This document shows, in pieces, positions 22,996 through 31,340 of a stretch of 42,421 nucleotides of DNA (position 1 is the first letter of the stretch; each line of letters starts with the position of its first letter). The notes under the pieces were generated by a model. It ran no database searches. It saw nothing but the letters and a program-made list of their open reading frames with translations, and was not told the origin of the DNA. Source of the DNA: an uncultured Arthrobacter sp. (GTDB lineage Bacteria > Actinomycetota > Actinomycetes > Actinomycetales > Micrococcaceae); contig NZ_CADCTE010000087.1 in NCBI RefSeq assembly GCF_902805515.1, positions 1 to 42,421 of the forward strand. Reading direction: 5' to 3'. Made by a program: the position numbers and the translations under genes.

Positions 22996-23909
22996 GCGCA
23001 GCAGCAGCGGCCCCAGTTTCAACCCGAAAGTCGGTGCGCAGGGGAAACGCCCCCCGCGGGCCCCGGCACAGCATCATGTCCCGCACCGGGGCGATGCTCA
23101 TCATGGGCGTCTTCACCCTTTACTTCCTCACCCCCATCTGGTGGCTGCTGGTCTCCTCGACCAAGACCGGCGGCCAGATCACCGGCACGGCGCCGCTGTG
23201 GTTCACCATGGAGTCGATCCCGACGTTCTTCAGCAACATCGGCCGGCTCTTCACCTACAGCGACGGCGTGTTCGGGCGCTGGCTGCTCAACAGCGCGATC
23301 TACGCGGGCCTGGGCGCACTCCTTGGGACCATCATCGCCGCCATGTGCGGCTACGCCCTGGCCAAGTACGAGTTCAAGGGCCGCGAGGCCATCTTCAACA
23401 TCGTGCTCAGCGGCGTGCTGGTGCCGGCGACGGCCCTGGCCCTGCCGCTGTTCCTGATCTTCAGCGAGGTCAAGCTCACCAACACCCTGTGGGCCGTGTT
23501 CCTCCCGAGCCTGGTCAGCCCGTTCGGCGTGTACCTCGCCCGCATCTACGCGGCGGCCAGCGTCCCCGGCGAGCTGCTTGAGGCCGCCCGGCTGGACGGC
23601 TCCGGGGAGATCCGGACGTTCTTCACCGTGTCCACCCGCCTGATGGCGCCGGCCCTGGTGACGATCTTCCTGTTCCAGTTCGTCGCGATCTGGAACAACT
23701 TCTTCCTGCCCCTGATCATGCTCCGCGACCAGACCCTGTTCCCAGTGACCCTGGGCCTGTACGCGTGGAACAGCCAGATCAGCCAGATTCCCGAACTGAG
23801 GGTCCTCGTGATCGTCGGAGCCCTCGTCTCGATCCTCCCGCTCATTGCAGCATTCCTTGCGCTTCAGCGCTTCTGGAGCAGCGGGCTGGGTGCCGGAAGC
23901 GTCAAGTAG
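22992..23909 (+). CDS. Sugar ABC transporter permease (MalG-like)
   Basis: A 305-residue CUT1-family permease. A basic N-terminus (RKSVRRGNAPRGPRHS) precedes six membrane segments; the first is MLIMGVFTLYFLTPIWWLL. The EAA loop is PGELLEAARLDGSGEIR, and the C-terminus ends with a hydrophobic segment and LQRFWSSGLGAGSVK, typical of MalG-like subunits. The GTG start overlaps the stop of the first permease by four bases. It partners the first permease and the binding protein downstream. Confidence 0.9.
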   Translation: MSAAAAAPVSTRKSVRRGNAPRGPRHSIMSRTGAMLIMGVFTLYFLTPIWWLLVSSTKTGGQITGTAPLWFTMESIPTFFSNIGRLFTYSDGVFGRWLLNSAIYAGLGALLGTIIAAMCGYALAKYEFKGREAIFNIVLSGVLVPATALALPLFLIFSEVKLTNTLWAVFLPSLVSPFGVYLARIYAAASVPGELLEAARLDGSGEIRTFFTVSTRLMAPALVTIFLFQFVAIWNNFFLPLIMLRDQTLFPVTLGLYAWNSQISQIPELRVLVIVGALVSILPLIAAFLALQRFWSSGLGAGSVK

Positions 23910-23940
23910 CTTCCAACACCAACACCTCCACCAACCTGCC

Positions 23941-23958
23941 CCGCGGCAACCGCCGCGG
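23941..23958 (+). promoter_or_regulatory. Intercistronic hairpin before the binding-protein gene
   Basis: CCGCGGC, four bases, GCCGCGG, in the 75-base gap between permease and binding protein and 26 bases before the ATG. Such a stem can protect the downstream message from decay or slow transcription, giving the binding protein a level different from the permeases. No T-tract follows. Confidence 0.5.
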
Positions 23959-23984
23959 AGCACCCCCACCGATAGGAAAAGAAA

Positions 23985-25325
23985 ATGCGCGCGCATTACG
24001 GAAAAGCCACCGCAGCCTTTGCCATGGTCTCAGCGCTCACCCTCGCCGGCTGCGCAGGCGGCGGCGGCGGCGACTCCACGGCCGGCGGCGAAGGCGGCAG
24101 CTCGTGCGAGCCGTCGTCCGGTCCCGTCGACCTGACCTTCACCACCTGGGTTCCGGGCATGGACAAGGTTGTCGACCTGTGGAACGAGGAAAACCCCGAC
24201 ATCCAGGTCAAGGTGCAGACCGGGCCGAACGGCAACTCGGGCACCTACCAGAACTTCTTCAACCAGCTGCAGGCCGGCAACGCCCCGGACCTCGGCCAGA
24301 TCGAATACGACGCCCTGCCGAACTTCCGCGTCCAGGACGGCCTCGAGAACATCGCGTCCTGCGAGAACGTCTCCGACGCCGAGGACCAGTTCGTTGACTG
24401 GACCTGGGGCCAGGTGACCTTCGGTGAGGACGACGCCGTCTACGCGGTCCCCCAGGACAGCGGCCCGATGGCCATGTTCTACCGCAAGGACCTCTTCGAG
24501 CAGGCCGGCATCGAGGTTCCGACCACGTGGGAGGAATACGCCGCCGCAGCGGAGGAGATCAAGGCCCAGGGCTCCTACATCACCAACTTCCCCCGCGGTG
24601 ATGTGAACTGGTTCGCCGGCAATGTATGGCAGGCCGGCGGTCAGTGGTTCTCCAACGACGACGAGGGCTGGGATGTGAACCTCACGGGTGAGGAATCCGA
24701 GCAGGTCGCCAACTACTGGCAGGGCCTGCTCGAGAAGGACCAGGTTTCGACCCTGCCCTCCTTCTCGGACGAGTGGAACGCTTCCTTCAACGAGGGCGAC
24801 CAGTGGACCTGGATCTCCGCGGTGTGGGGTGCCTCGACGCTGGCCACCGGCGCCCCCGACACCTCGGGCAAGTGGGCCGTGGCGCCCATGCCGCAGTGGG
24901 AAGACGGCGGAACGGCCGCAGGCAACTGGGGCGGTTCCTCCACCGCGGTCCTGAAGGGCTCGGAGCACCCGTACGAGGCGGCGCAGTTCGCGCTGTGGCT
25001 CAACACCGACCCCGAAGCCCTGGCCCTGGCGAACGAACTCGGCGGGCTCTACCCCGCCGCGAAGTCGGCCACGGACCTCGAGGCCTTCAGCGGTGGCGTT
25101 GAGTACTTCGGCGGACAGAAGATCTACGACGTGTTCGCAGAAGCCTCCTCGAACGTTGACCCCAACTTCACCTGGGGCCCGACGATGACCCAGACCTACA
25201 CCGACGTCTCGGACGGGTTCGGCAAGGCCATCGGCGGCGACGGCACCCTCATGGATGCCCTCACCTCCGGCGAGGAAGCGACCGTCGAGTCCCTGAAGTC
25301 GCAGTCGATCCCGGTCAAGGAGTAG
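23985..25325 (+). CDS. Sugar-binding lipoprotein of the ABC transporter
   Basis: A 446-residue family 1 extracellular solute-binding protein. A lipoprotein signal peptide ends in the lipobox LAGC with Cys23 as the lipid anchor, followed by a Gly/Ser-rich tether. The mature domain has DLTFTTWVPGMDKVVDLWNE, NAPDLGQIEYDALPNF, YAVPQDSGPMAMFYRKDLF and APMPQWEDGG, all usual for CUT1 binding proteins. It should capture an oligogalactoside outside the membrane. AGGAAAAG precedes ATG 23985. Being the last gene, downstream of a protective hairpin and before a strong terminator, it may be made in excess of the permeases. Confidence 0.92.
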   Translation: MRAHYGKATAAFAMVSALTLAGCAGGGGGDSTAGGEGGSSCEPSSGPVDLTFTTWVPGMDKVVDLWNEENPDIQVKVQTGPNGNSGTYQNFFNQLQAGNAPDLGQIEYDALPNFRVQDGLENIASCENVSDAEDQFVDWTWGQVTFGEDDAVYAVPQDSGPMAMFYRKDLFEQAGIEVPTTWEEYAAAAEEIKAQGSYITNFPRGDVNWFAGNVWQAGGQWFSNDDEGWDVNLTGEESEQVANYWQGLLEKDQVSTLPSFSDEWNASFNEGDQWTWISAVWGASTLATGAPDTSGKWAVAPMPQWEDGGTAAGNWGGSSTAVLKGSEHPYEAAQFALWLNTDPEALALANELGGLYPAAKSATDLEAFSGGVEYFGGQKIYDVFAEASSNVDPNFTWGPTMTQTYTDVSDGFGKAIGGDGTLMDALTSGEEATVESLKSQSIPVKE

Positions 25326-25385
25326 CAACCGGCCGCCCCGCGGCCAGCTCGACAGGCGGCCCCGCCCCGGGCCTCCCGCCTACCC

Positions 25386-25428
25386 GATCACCACCTCCGC
25401 CGCACCGGCGGGGGTGGTGATCTGTTTT
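25386..25428 (+). terminator. Strong intrinsic terminator of the GH42/ABC operon
   Basis: A 16-base-pair stem: GATCACCACC, a T-G wobble, CCGCC, a five-base loop, GGCGG, G, GGTGGTGATC, followed by TGTTTT. It lies 60 bases after the binding-protein stop and is the clearest Rho-independent terminator in the window. Confidence 0.9.
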
Positions 25429-25488
25429 GCCGGCAGGTCCGTGCCGAAACCTTCTCCCGCGGCCCTGCCCTATCGGGAGCACCTCCCC

Positions 25489-25494
25489 TAAACT
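25489..25494 (+). promoter_or_regulatory. -10 box TAAACT for a leaderless hydrolase gene
   Basis: TAAACT is seven bases before GTG 25502 (ten before GTG 25505). No ribosome binding site is seen. It supports the short form of the protein that begins at its Tat signal. Confidence 0.5.
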
Positions 25495-25501
25495 GACATC
25501 T

Positions 25502-26281
25502 GTGGTGACGCGCCGCGATTTTCTTCTGGGGGCCGGCCAGTGTGCGCTGCTGTCAGCGGTTTTTGGATGCGGACCTCCGGGAGGAAGCGTGCAGAATCAG
25601 GAAAACCCGGCGCTGCTTTCGGCGCGGCCCAACCCGGATGCGCAGCACGACCGGACCATGAAGGGGGTCCACCCCCTGGGGCTTGAGCCGCGGCGTGATC
25701 CCCTCGTGTACGTGCCCGAAGGCCTGCAGGCCGACCGGCCCGCTCCGCTGCTTGTCGCCCTGCACGGCGCGGGGGGCGACGCCGCCGGCGGGCTCGCGCT
25801 GCTGCGCCGCATCGCGGACCAGTACAACATCGTGGTCCTCTCCCCCGCCTCCCGGGGCTCCACCTGGGATGCCATCCGGGAGACCTACGGGCCCGACGTC
25901 GATGTGATCAACCGGTCCCTTCAAGAGGTCTTCGACCTGGTCGCGATCGACCCGTCGATGGTGGGGATCGGCGGCTTTTCCGACGGCGCCTCCTACGCCC
26001 TGGGACTGGGCCTGGCCAACGGCGACCTGTTCCGGCGCATCGTGGCCTTCTCCCCCGGTTTCATCCCGCCGGCCCCGCGCAGCGGCGAACCGGCGATGTT
26101 CATTTCGCACGGCACGGGCGATACGGTGCTGCCGATCTCCTCGACGAGCCGCCGGGTCGTCCCCGCGCTCGAGCGGGAGGGATACGAGGTGGTGTACCGC
26201 GAGTTCGACGGACCCCACACCGTCCCGGCCAACATCGCCGAGGAAGCCGCCTCCTGGCTGAACTGGCACCAGCGCGTCTAG
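25502..26281 (+). CDS. Tat-exported alpha/beta-hydrolase (esterase/phospholipase-like)
   Basis: A 259-residue protein. It begins VVTRRDFLLGAG, a twin-arginine signal, with a cysteine at 23 in AVFGC that could be a (weak) lipobox, so it may be a Tat lipoprotein. The hydrolase part has the oxyanion region LLVALHGAGGDAAGG, nucleophile Ser160 in GGFSDGASYA, Asp207 in SHGTGDTVLP and His239 in FDGPHTVP, a full catalytic triad. The layout resembles small carboxylesterases and polyhydroxyalkanoate/feruloyl-esterase-like enzymes. GTG 25502 or 25505 are both possible starts. Acylphosphatase follows 50 bases downstream on the same strand. The substrate is unknown. Confidence 0.8.
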   Translation: MVTRRDFLLGAGQCALLSAVFGCGPPGGSVQNQENPALLSARPNPDAQHDRTMKGVHPLGLEPRRDPLVYVPEGLQADRPAPLLVALHGAGGDAAGGLALLRRIADQYNIVVLSPASRGSTWDAIRETYGPDVDVINRSLQEVFDLVAIDPSMVGIGGFSDGASYALGLGLANGDLFRRIVAFSPGFIPPAPRSGEPAMFISHGTGDTVLPISSTSRRVVPALEREGYEVVYREFDGPHTVPANIAEEAASWLNWHQRV

Positions 26282-26331
26282 TGGGATCAGGGACGTCATC
26301 ATGTTCTACTGCGGCAGGGAGGGGGAAGGCG

Positions 26332-26610
26332 ATGGGCGGGGATCAGCGGCTCGAAGCTGTCGTTTCCGGTGAGGTGCAGGCGGTGGGCTTCCGCTACTGG
26401 ACACGGCTCCAGGCGGAGCAGCTCGGCCTCGTCGGCACTGCGGTGAACCGCGACGACGGCTCCGTTGACATTGTCGCCGAAGGACCGGAACCGGCGCTCC
26501 AGGAACTGCTGCGCCGGCTGCGCTCCGGGAGCACCCCGGGCCGGGTGGCCGGCGTCGACGCGGTGGTCACCGCCCCCTCCGGCGGACTGACCGGGTTCCG
26601 CGGCTCCTGA
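26332..26610 (+). CDS. acyP: Acylphosphatase
   Basis: A 92-residue protein of standard acylphosphatase length. It carries VSGEVQAVGFRYWTRLQAEQ with the phosphate-binding Arg21, and GTAVNRDDGSVDIVAEG with the catalytic Asn39, then the helix PALQELLRRLRSG. It hydrolyses acyl phosphates in the cytoplasm. ATG 26332 follows the purine-rich GGGAGGGGGAAGG. It may be read from the upstream hydrolase transcript. It converges on the flavoprotein gene with only 18 bases between. Confidence 0.92.
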   Translation: MGGDQRLEAVVSGEVQAVGFRYWTRLQAEQLGLVGTAVNRDDGSVDIVAEGPEPALQELLRRLRSGSTPGRVAGVDAVVTAPSGGLTGFRGS

Positions 26611-26628
26611 GCCGGCGCCGGAAGGCGC

Positions 26629-27543
26629 TCACGGCCGCGCGGTGTCCTCCTCCACGAGAACGGCATTGAGCGCGACGGCCGTGCGGTAGGCGTCCCCGGC
26701 GGCGGACATCAGCTGGGCAGCGGGATCGGTGACATTACCCACCGCCCACACCCCCGGCACACTGGTGCGGCCCACCTCGTCGACGGCCACGCAGCCGTCA
26801 CCGCGCAGCGTCCAGCCGAAGGCGTCGGTCAGCGCGGAGTCCACCCGCGCCTCCGGTTCGCAGAAGAGTCCCTCGCACTCGACTGCGGCCCCGGAGTCCA
26901 ACTCCACCGAGACCAGTCCCTGCGTCCCGCCGGCCAGTGCCTTCACCTTCCCTTCGACGACCGGGACCCCGCGCTCCTTGAGCTGCAGCCGGTCCTCCTC
27001 GGTGAGCCCCTCGAGGGTGTGCGTGAAAAACGCTACGTGCGGCGACCACTGGCGCAGCAGGAGTGCCTGGTGCACCGAGGATCCGGTGGTCCCAAGGACG
27101 CCCAGCCGGCGGTCGCGGACCTCCCAGCCGTGGCAGTAGGGGCACTGAAACAACCCCCTGCCCCAGGCCTTCTCGGCGCCCTCGAGGTCGGGCAGGACAT
27201 CCTGCAGTCCGGTGGCCGCGATCACGTGGCGGGCCTCCAGCGTCCGCCCGCACTCAAGCTCGACCAGCCAGCCGGTGTCCGTGCTCACCGCGGCCACTCC
27301 CGCGCCGTCAACCAGCTCCACGCCGTAGACGGCTGCCTCACGGCGGGCCATCGCCACGAGTTCGAGCGGCGGGGCACCGTCCCGGGTGAGGAACCCATGG
27401 GCGGCTTCGGCCGCGGCGTTGCGGGGACCGCGGGCGTTCACGACGGCGACACCGCGCCGCGCCCGGCCCAGGACAAGCGCGGCGCTCAACCCGGAGAGCC
27501 CGCCGCCGAGAATGACGACATCGTGCGAGGAGGTTGTAGGCAT
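26629..27543 (-). CDS. Thioredoxin reductase-like FAD/NAD(P) oxidoreductase
   Basis: A 304-residue low-molecular-weight TrxR-like flavoprotein. FAD motif VVILGGGLSGLSAALVLG (9-26), a redox pair Cys134/Cys137 in LFQCPYCHGWEVRD, an NAD(P) site LGVLGTTGSSVHQALLLRQW and the second FAD motif VPGVWAVGNVTDP are present. The NAD(P) site GTTGSS is less canonical than GxGxxA. CPYC with a following HGWE is typical of a TrxR-like branch found beside various partners in actinobacteria, distinct from the housekeeping TrxB. No thioredoxin gene is adjacent. The 40-base gap to malQ upstream would allow one transcript. The disulfide partner is unknown. Confidence 0.87.
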   Translation of the reverse strand: MPTTSSHDVVILGGGLSGLSAALVLGRARRGVAVVNARGPRNAAAEAAHGFLTRDGAPPLELVAMARREAAVYGVELVDGAGVAAVSTDTGWLVELECGRTLEARHVIAATGLQDVLPDLEGAEKAWGRGLFQCPYCHGWEVRDRRLGVLGTTGSSVHQALLLRQWSPHVAFFTHTLEGLTEEDRLQLKERGVPVVEGKVKALAGGTQGLVSVELDSGAAVECEGLFCEPEARVDSALTDAFGWTLRGDGCVAVDEVGRTSVPGVWAVGNVTDPAAQLMSAAGDAYRTAVALNAVLVEEDTARP

Positions 27544-27583
27544 CCTCCATCTCTACCGGAGGGCCGGACAAAAGGCAGCGGGC

Positions 27584-29764
27584 TTATGCTCCTCCCGGCC
27601 CCCCGGAAATTCCGCTTGACTCACCCAGGGCAGCGGGCCGGTGCAGCGCCCGCACCAGGGAGAGGAAACGCGGGTTCCCGGCCAGTTCATCGAGCAGCAC
27701 GGCCCGCCCCCCGGCGTCGGCCAGCGGGATGCGCCAGTTCGGGTATTCGTTGTTGGTTCCCGGCTGGTTCTGCGTGCGGCGTTCCCCGACAGCATCGGCG
27801 AGCGCCACGCCGAGCAGTGCCGACGGTGACTGCGCGATGAACGCGTGGAGCGCTTCGACGGTCTCCTGGACCGATGCCTCCCCGCGGGGCAGCAGTCCCC
27901 GCTCGCGGAGCAGCGCCAGGAAGCTCTCCTGGATGGCCGAATCCGCTGCGCGCTCCTCCTCGACGGGGCGGCTGAGCAGCCCGAGCGACTCGCGCAGCAC
28001 GACGTGCTCGCCGACCAGGTAACCGGCCGACGGCGGGAGGTCATGGGTGGTCACGGTGGTGAGGCAGGCCCGGCGGTACTCCTCGGGGGGCCGCGGCCCG
28101 CTGATGGTCTGCTCGAACCACATAATGGAGGTGCCGAAAATGCCGCGCTCGGCGAGGTACTCCTGGACGCCGGGCTCGAACACCCCGAGGTCCTCGCCGA
28201 CAACGAGCGCCCCCGCCCGCTCCGCCTCCAGGGCGAGGATCCCGATCAGGGCCTCATGGTCGTAGTACACGTAGGCTCCGCCGCCGGGTGCGGCGCCGGC
28301 CGGGATCCACCACAGGCGGAACAGGCCGAGGATGTGGTCAACCCGGATCCCGCCGGCATGCCGGAGGATATTGCGCAGCATGTCGCGGAACGCGGCATAC
28401 CCGGATTCGGCCAGCCGCTCGGGGTGCCACGGCGGCTGGCTCCAGTCCTGCCCGTGCTGGTTGAACATGTCCGGCGGGGCCCCGACGCTGATCCCCTGGG
28501 CCAGCACGTCCCGCAGCGCCCACGCATCGGCGCCGCTGGGGTGCACCCCGACGGCGAGGTCGTGAACAATGCCAATCCCCATCCCCGCATCGGTGGCCTC
28601 CAGCTGGGCCTCCTGCAGTTGCTCATCGCACAGCCACTGGAGCCATTCGTGGAACTCCACTCGTGCCGCCAGCCGCTCCCGGGCCCGGCGGGCCGCCGGG
28701 GAACCCGGCCGGCCCGCGTCGTCCCACTCGGGCGCCCCGGGTTCCAGGGTCTCGGCCAGGGCGGACCAGAGCGCGAAGTCCTCGAGCCCCTGGCCCTGCG
28801 CGGCGCAGTAGTCTTCGAAGTCGGACTGCCGCTGGGCGGGCCGTTCCACCGCGAAGATCAGCTCGAGCGCGGTGAGCTTCGCCTCGAAGGACGCATCGCG
28901 GTCAAGCAGGTCGGTGGTGGTGTTCGCGTCGCGGAATCCGGCCGCGAGCCCGTCCACGATCCCGCGCGATTCCGCATCCAGCCGTGCGTACTCGGGGATG
29001 GCCTCGATGCGCAGGTACATCGGATGGAAGAACCGCCGGGTGGTCGGCAGGTAGGGCGAGGGTTCGACCGGCGGTGCGGGCTCGGCGGCGTGCAGCGGAT
29101 TCACCAACACGAAGCCGGCGCCCTGTTCGGCAGCCACCCCGGCGAGCTGGCCCAGGTCCGCCAGGTCGCCGATCCCCCAGGAGGTCGAGGACCGAACGGA
29201 ATACAGCTGCGCCATCAGGCCCCAGGTCCGTGAGTCAAGGAGCGCGGCGGTTCTCGACAGCCGGTCGGGGGTGACCACCAGCGTGCAGGTTCCGGTGCGT
29301 TCGCCGGCCCGGGCGTGGAGGGTGTGCCAGCCGAGCGGCAGCGAGTGCGGGAGGGCGGCGTTGACCCGCTCCAGGGGAACGCCGTCGAGGGTGCGGAAGG
29401 CTGCCGGGCCCCCGTCCACACTGGCGCTGTAGCGGAGCCCGTCCTCGGCGTCGACCCACACCTCGACGTCGGCACCGGCCGGGACGGTGAGGGGAACAGG
29501 CTCGACCGAGCCGGCACGGACGACGACGACCGGCGGCAGGAGCCTGCGCCAGGGCGCATCCTCGGCCTCGGCGAGCGAGGCGTCGACGGCCTCGGGGGTG
29601 TCGGCGGCAACGCCGAGCGCGGCAAGGACCGCCACGAGGGTTTCGGGCCGGACCTGCTGAAGCGACCCGTCCCAGCCCTGGAACGTGGCTCCCACCCGGT
29701 GCGCTTCGGCCAGCCGCTGGAGTGGGGTGGGTGAAGGCAGGGGGACCGTTTCGGATGGACTCAT
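27584..29764 (-). CDS. malQ: 4-alpha-glucanotransferase (amylomaltase, GH77)
   Basis: A 726-residue cytoplasmic enzyme with the N-terminal extension common in actinobacterial MalQ. It moves maltosyl or longer glucan units between malto-oligosaccharides. GH77 signatures: WGIGDLADLGQLAG, the nucleophile Asp in GIRVDHILGLFRLWW, the acid/base Glu in VVGEDLGVFEPGVQEYL, and the stabilising Asp in TTVTTHDLPPSAGYLVG. The ATG at 29764 has no ribosome binding site; TACATT lies six bases upstream, so it is probably leaderless. It is divergent from an APC permease with back-to-back promoters. No other maltose genes are adjacent. Confidence 0.93.
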   Translation of the reverse strand: MSPSETVPLPSPTPLQRLAEAHRVGATFQGWDGSLQQVRPETLVAVLAALGVAADTPEAVDASLAEAEDAPWRRLLPPVVVVRAGSVEPVPLTVPAGADVEVWVDAEDGLRYSASVDGGPAAFRTLDGVPLERVNAALPHSLPLGWHTLHARAGERTGTCTLVVTPDRLSRTAALLDSRTWGLMAQLYSVRSSTSWGIGDLADLGQLAGVAAEQGAGFVLVNPLHAAEPAPPVEPSPYLPTTRRFFHPMYLRIEAIPEYARLDAESRGIVDGLAAGFRDANTTTDLLDRDASFEAKLTALELIFAVERPAQRQSDFEDYCAAQGQGLEDFALWSALAETLEPGAPEWDDAGRPGSPAARRARERLAARVEFHEWLQWLCDEQLQEAQLEATDAGMGIGIVHDLAVGVHPSGADAWALRDVLAQGISVGAPPDMFNQHGQDWSQPPWHPERLAESGYAAFRDMLRNILRHAGGIRVDHILGLFRLWWIPAGAAPGGGAYVYYDHEALIGILALEAERAGALVVGEDLGVFEPGVQEYLAERGIFGTSIMWFEQTISGPRPPEEYRRACLTTVTTHDLPPSAGYLVGEHVVLRESLGLLSRPVEEERAADSAIQESFLALLRERGLLPRGEASVQETVEALHAFIAQSPSALLGVALADAVGERRTQNQPGTNNEYPNWRIPLADAGGRAVLLDELAGNPRFLSLVRALHRPAALGESSGISGGPGGA

Positions 29765-29770
29765 TGTCCC

Positions 29771-29776
29771 AATGTA
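29771..29776 (-). promoter_or_regulatory. -10 box TACATT for leaderless malQ
   Basis: On the minus strand TACATT, six bases (gggaca), then ATG 29764. It lies back to back with the permease promoter at 29842-29847. Confidence 0.55.
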
Positions 29777-29841
29777 GGCGGGCGGACCCGGACTGCTCCA
29801 GCCGACACAGGAGTTTCATCAGCCGACTTACCATTTTCGAA

Positions 29842-29847
29842 TACACT
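29842..29847 (+). promoter_or_regulatory. -10 box TACACT for a leaderless permease gene
   Basis: TACACT, six bases (tcccta), then GTG 29854. There is no ribosome binding site before the GTG, and the box decides this start over longer in-frame options that overlap malQ. Confidence 0.55.
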
Positions 29848-29853
29848 TCCCTA

Positions 29854-31176
29854 GTGACACTTTCTGAGCTACGCAGCGACACCCGACTCAAGCGCGCCGT
29901 GACCGGGCGGCTCCTCTTCTTCTTCATCCTGGGCGACATCCTCGGCGCCGGCGTGTACGCGCTCGTGGGAGTGATTTCCAAGGAGGTGGGTGGGGCCCTG
30001 TGGGTGCCGCTGATGGCCGCACTGGGCCTTGCGCTGCTCACGGCAGGCTCCTATGCGGAGCTTGTGACCAAGTACCCCCGTGCCGGCGGAGCGGCCGTGT
30101 TCGCCGAGCGGGCTTTCCGCCGGCCGCTCATCTCCTACCTGGTCGGATTCTGCATGCTTGCGGCGGGGGTGACCAGCGCGGCCGGTCTTGCCCTGGCGTT
30201 CACGGGGGACTACCTCGCCGCCTTCGTGGATGTCCCGGCGGCGCCGGCCGCCCTCGTGTTCCTCGCACTTCTGGGGTTGCTGAACGCCCGCGGGATCCGG
30301 GAGTCGGTGAGGAGCAACCTCGTCATGACCGTGATTGAGGTGTCCGGACTCCTCCTGGTGATCGGCCTGGTGGCGTTCTACGTCCTGGCCGGCGGCGGCG
30401 ACGTCTCCCGCGTGAACGAGTTCACCCCGGGCGTGAATCCGGCAGCAGCGGTGCTCGGGGCCTCGCTCATTGCGTACTACTCGTTCGTCGGGTTCGAGGT
30501 GTCGGCCAACGTTGCCGAGGAGGTGCGCGGGATCAGCCGAGTGTATCCCCGGGCACTCTTTGGCGCCCTGCTCACCGCCGGCGTCGTTTACCTCCTGATC
30601 GGCCTTGCGGCCTCCGCCGCCCTGCCGGCGAAGGACCTCGCAGGGTCCTCCTCTCCCCTGCTCGACGTCGTCGCCGCCACCGGTGCCGGCATCCCGCCAT
30701 GGCTCTTCGGCCTCGTCGCGCTCGTCGCGGTCACCAACGGCGCGCTGCTCGCGCTCGTCATGGCCAGCCGCCTCACCTATGGAATGGCCGGACAGGGCCT
30801 GCTTCCTTCCGCGCTGGGACGGGTCCTGCCGAACCGGCGGACCCCTTGGGTCGCGATCCTGGTCACCACGGGCGCGGCCATGGCGCTTACGCTCACGGGA
30901 GATCTCGCCTCGCTTGCCGAGACGGTGGTGCTGCTGCTCCTGTTCGTCTTTCTCTCCACCAATATCGCCGTCCTGGTGCTCAAACGCGACCGGGTGGAGC
31001 ACGGCCATTTCAGCATCCCGGCCGTCGTCCCCTACCTCGCCATCGGCTCCTGCCTCCTGCTGCTGAGCCAGCAGGACGGCGCGATCTGGCTGCGCGCAGC
31101 CATTCTGCTGGCGGTCGGGCTGGCGCTCTACGCCGCCGGGCGCTTCGTCCGGAACCGCCGCAGCCTCCCCGCCTGA
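29854..31176 (+). CDS. APC-family amino acid/polyamine permease
   Basis: A 440-residue integral membrane transporter with about twelve hydrophobic segments. The first, LLFFFILGDILGAGVYALVG, contains the unwound GAG motif of the APC fold that binds substrate, and the sixth region has SLIAYYSFVGFEVSANVAEE, also typical of the superfamily. The usual length for the family is 430-500. It would import or exchange an amino acid; the specific substrate cannot be told. GTG 29854 is preceded by TACACT at six bases and no ribosome binding site, suggesting a leaderless mRNA. It is divergent from malQ with no obvious functional link. Confidence 0.88.
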   Translation: MTLSELRSDTRLKRAVTGRLLFFFILGDILGAGVYALVGVISKEVGGALWVPLMAALGLALLTAGSYAELVTKYPRAGGAAVFAERAFRRPLISYLVGFCMLAAGVTSAAGLALAFTGDYLAAFVDVPAAPAALVFLALLGLLNARGIRESVRSNLVMTVIEVSGLLLVIGLVAFYVLAGGGDVSRVNEFTPGVNPAAAVLGASLIAYYSFVGFEVSANVAEEVRGISRVYPRALFGALLTAGVVYLLIGLAASAALPAKDLAGSSSPLLDVVAATGAGIPPWLFGLVALVAVTNGALLALVMASRLTYGMAGQGLLPSALGRVLPNRRTPWVAILVTTGAAMALTLTGDLASLAETVVLLLLFVFLSTNIAVLVLKRDRVEHGHFSIPAVVPYLAIGSCLLLLSQQDGAIWLRAAILLAVGLALYAAGRFVRNRRSLPA

Positions 31177-31228
31177 CCGATCGGGCAGCTGCGGCTGGAA
31201 CGGGCACGAACCATGTCCCTACCCGGCG

Positions 31229-31287
31229 GTAACTTATCGGCCAGGGTCCTTGCTAAGTTACTGCCCAGTAGTTTACAAATGTAACTT
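31229..31287. promoter_or_regulatory. Cluster of inverted repeats upstream of the heptad-repeat gene
   Basis: GTAACTTA (31229-31236) and TAAGTTAC (31254-31261) are an exact inverted repeat around 17 bases. TTACAAATGTAA (31273-31284) is a TTACA-n2-TGTAA palindrome, and TGTAACTT (31280-31287) repeats the first word. The stretch is AT-rich against its surroundings and includes TACAAAT, a possible -10. It looks like a multi-site operator, perhaps for a TetR-type repressor encoded elsewhere. Confidence 0.5.
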
Positions 31288-31340
31288 GAATCACATCGGT
31301 TCACCGTGTACGTCACCGACCCACCTGGTTCGGGACGTGC

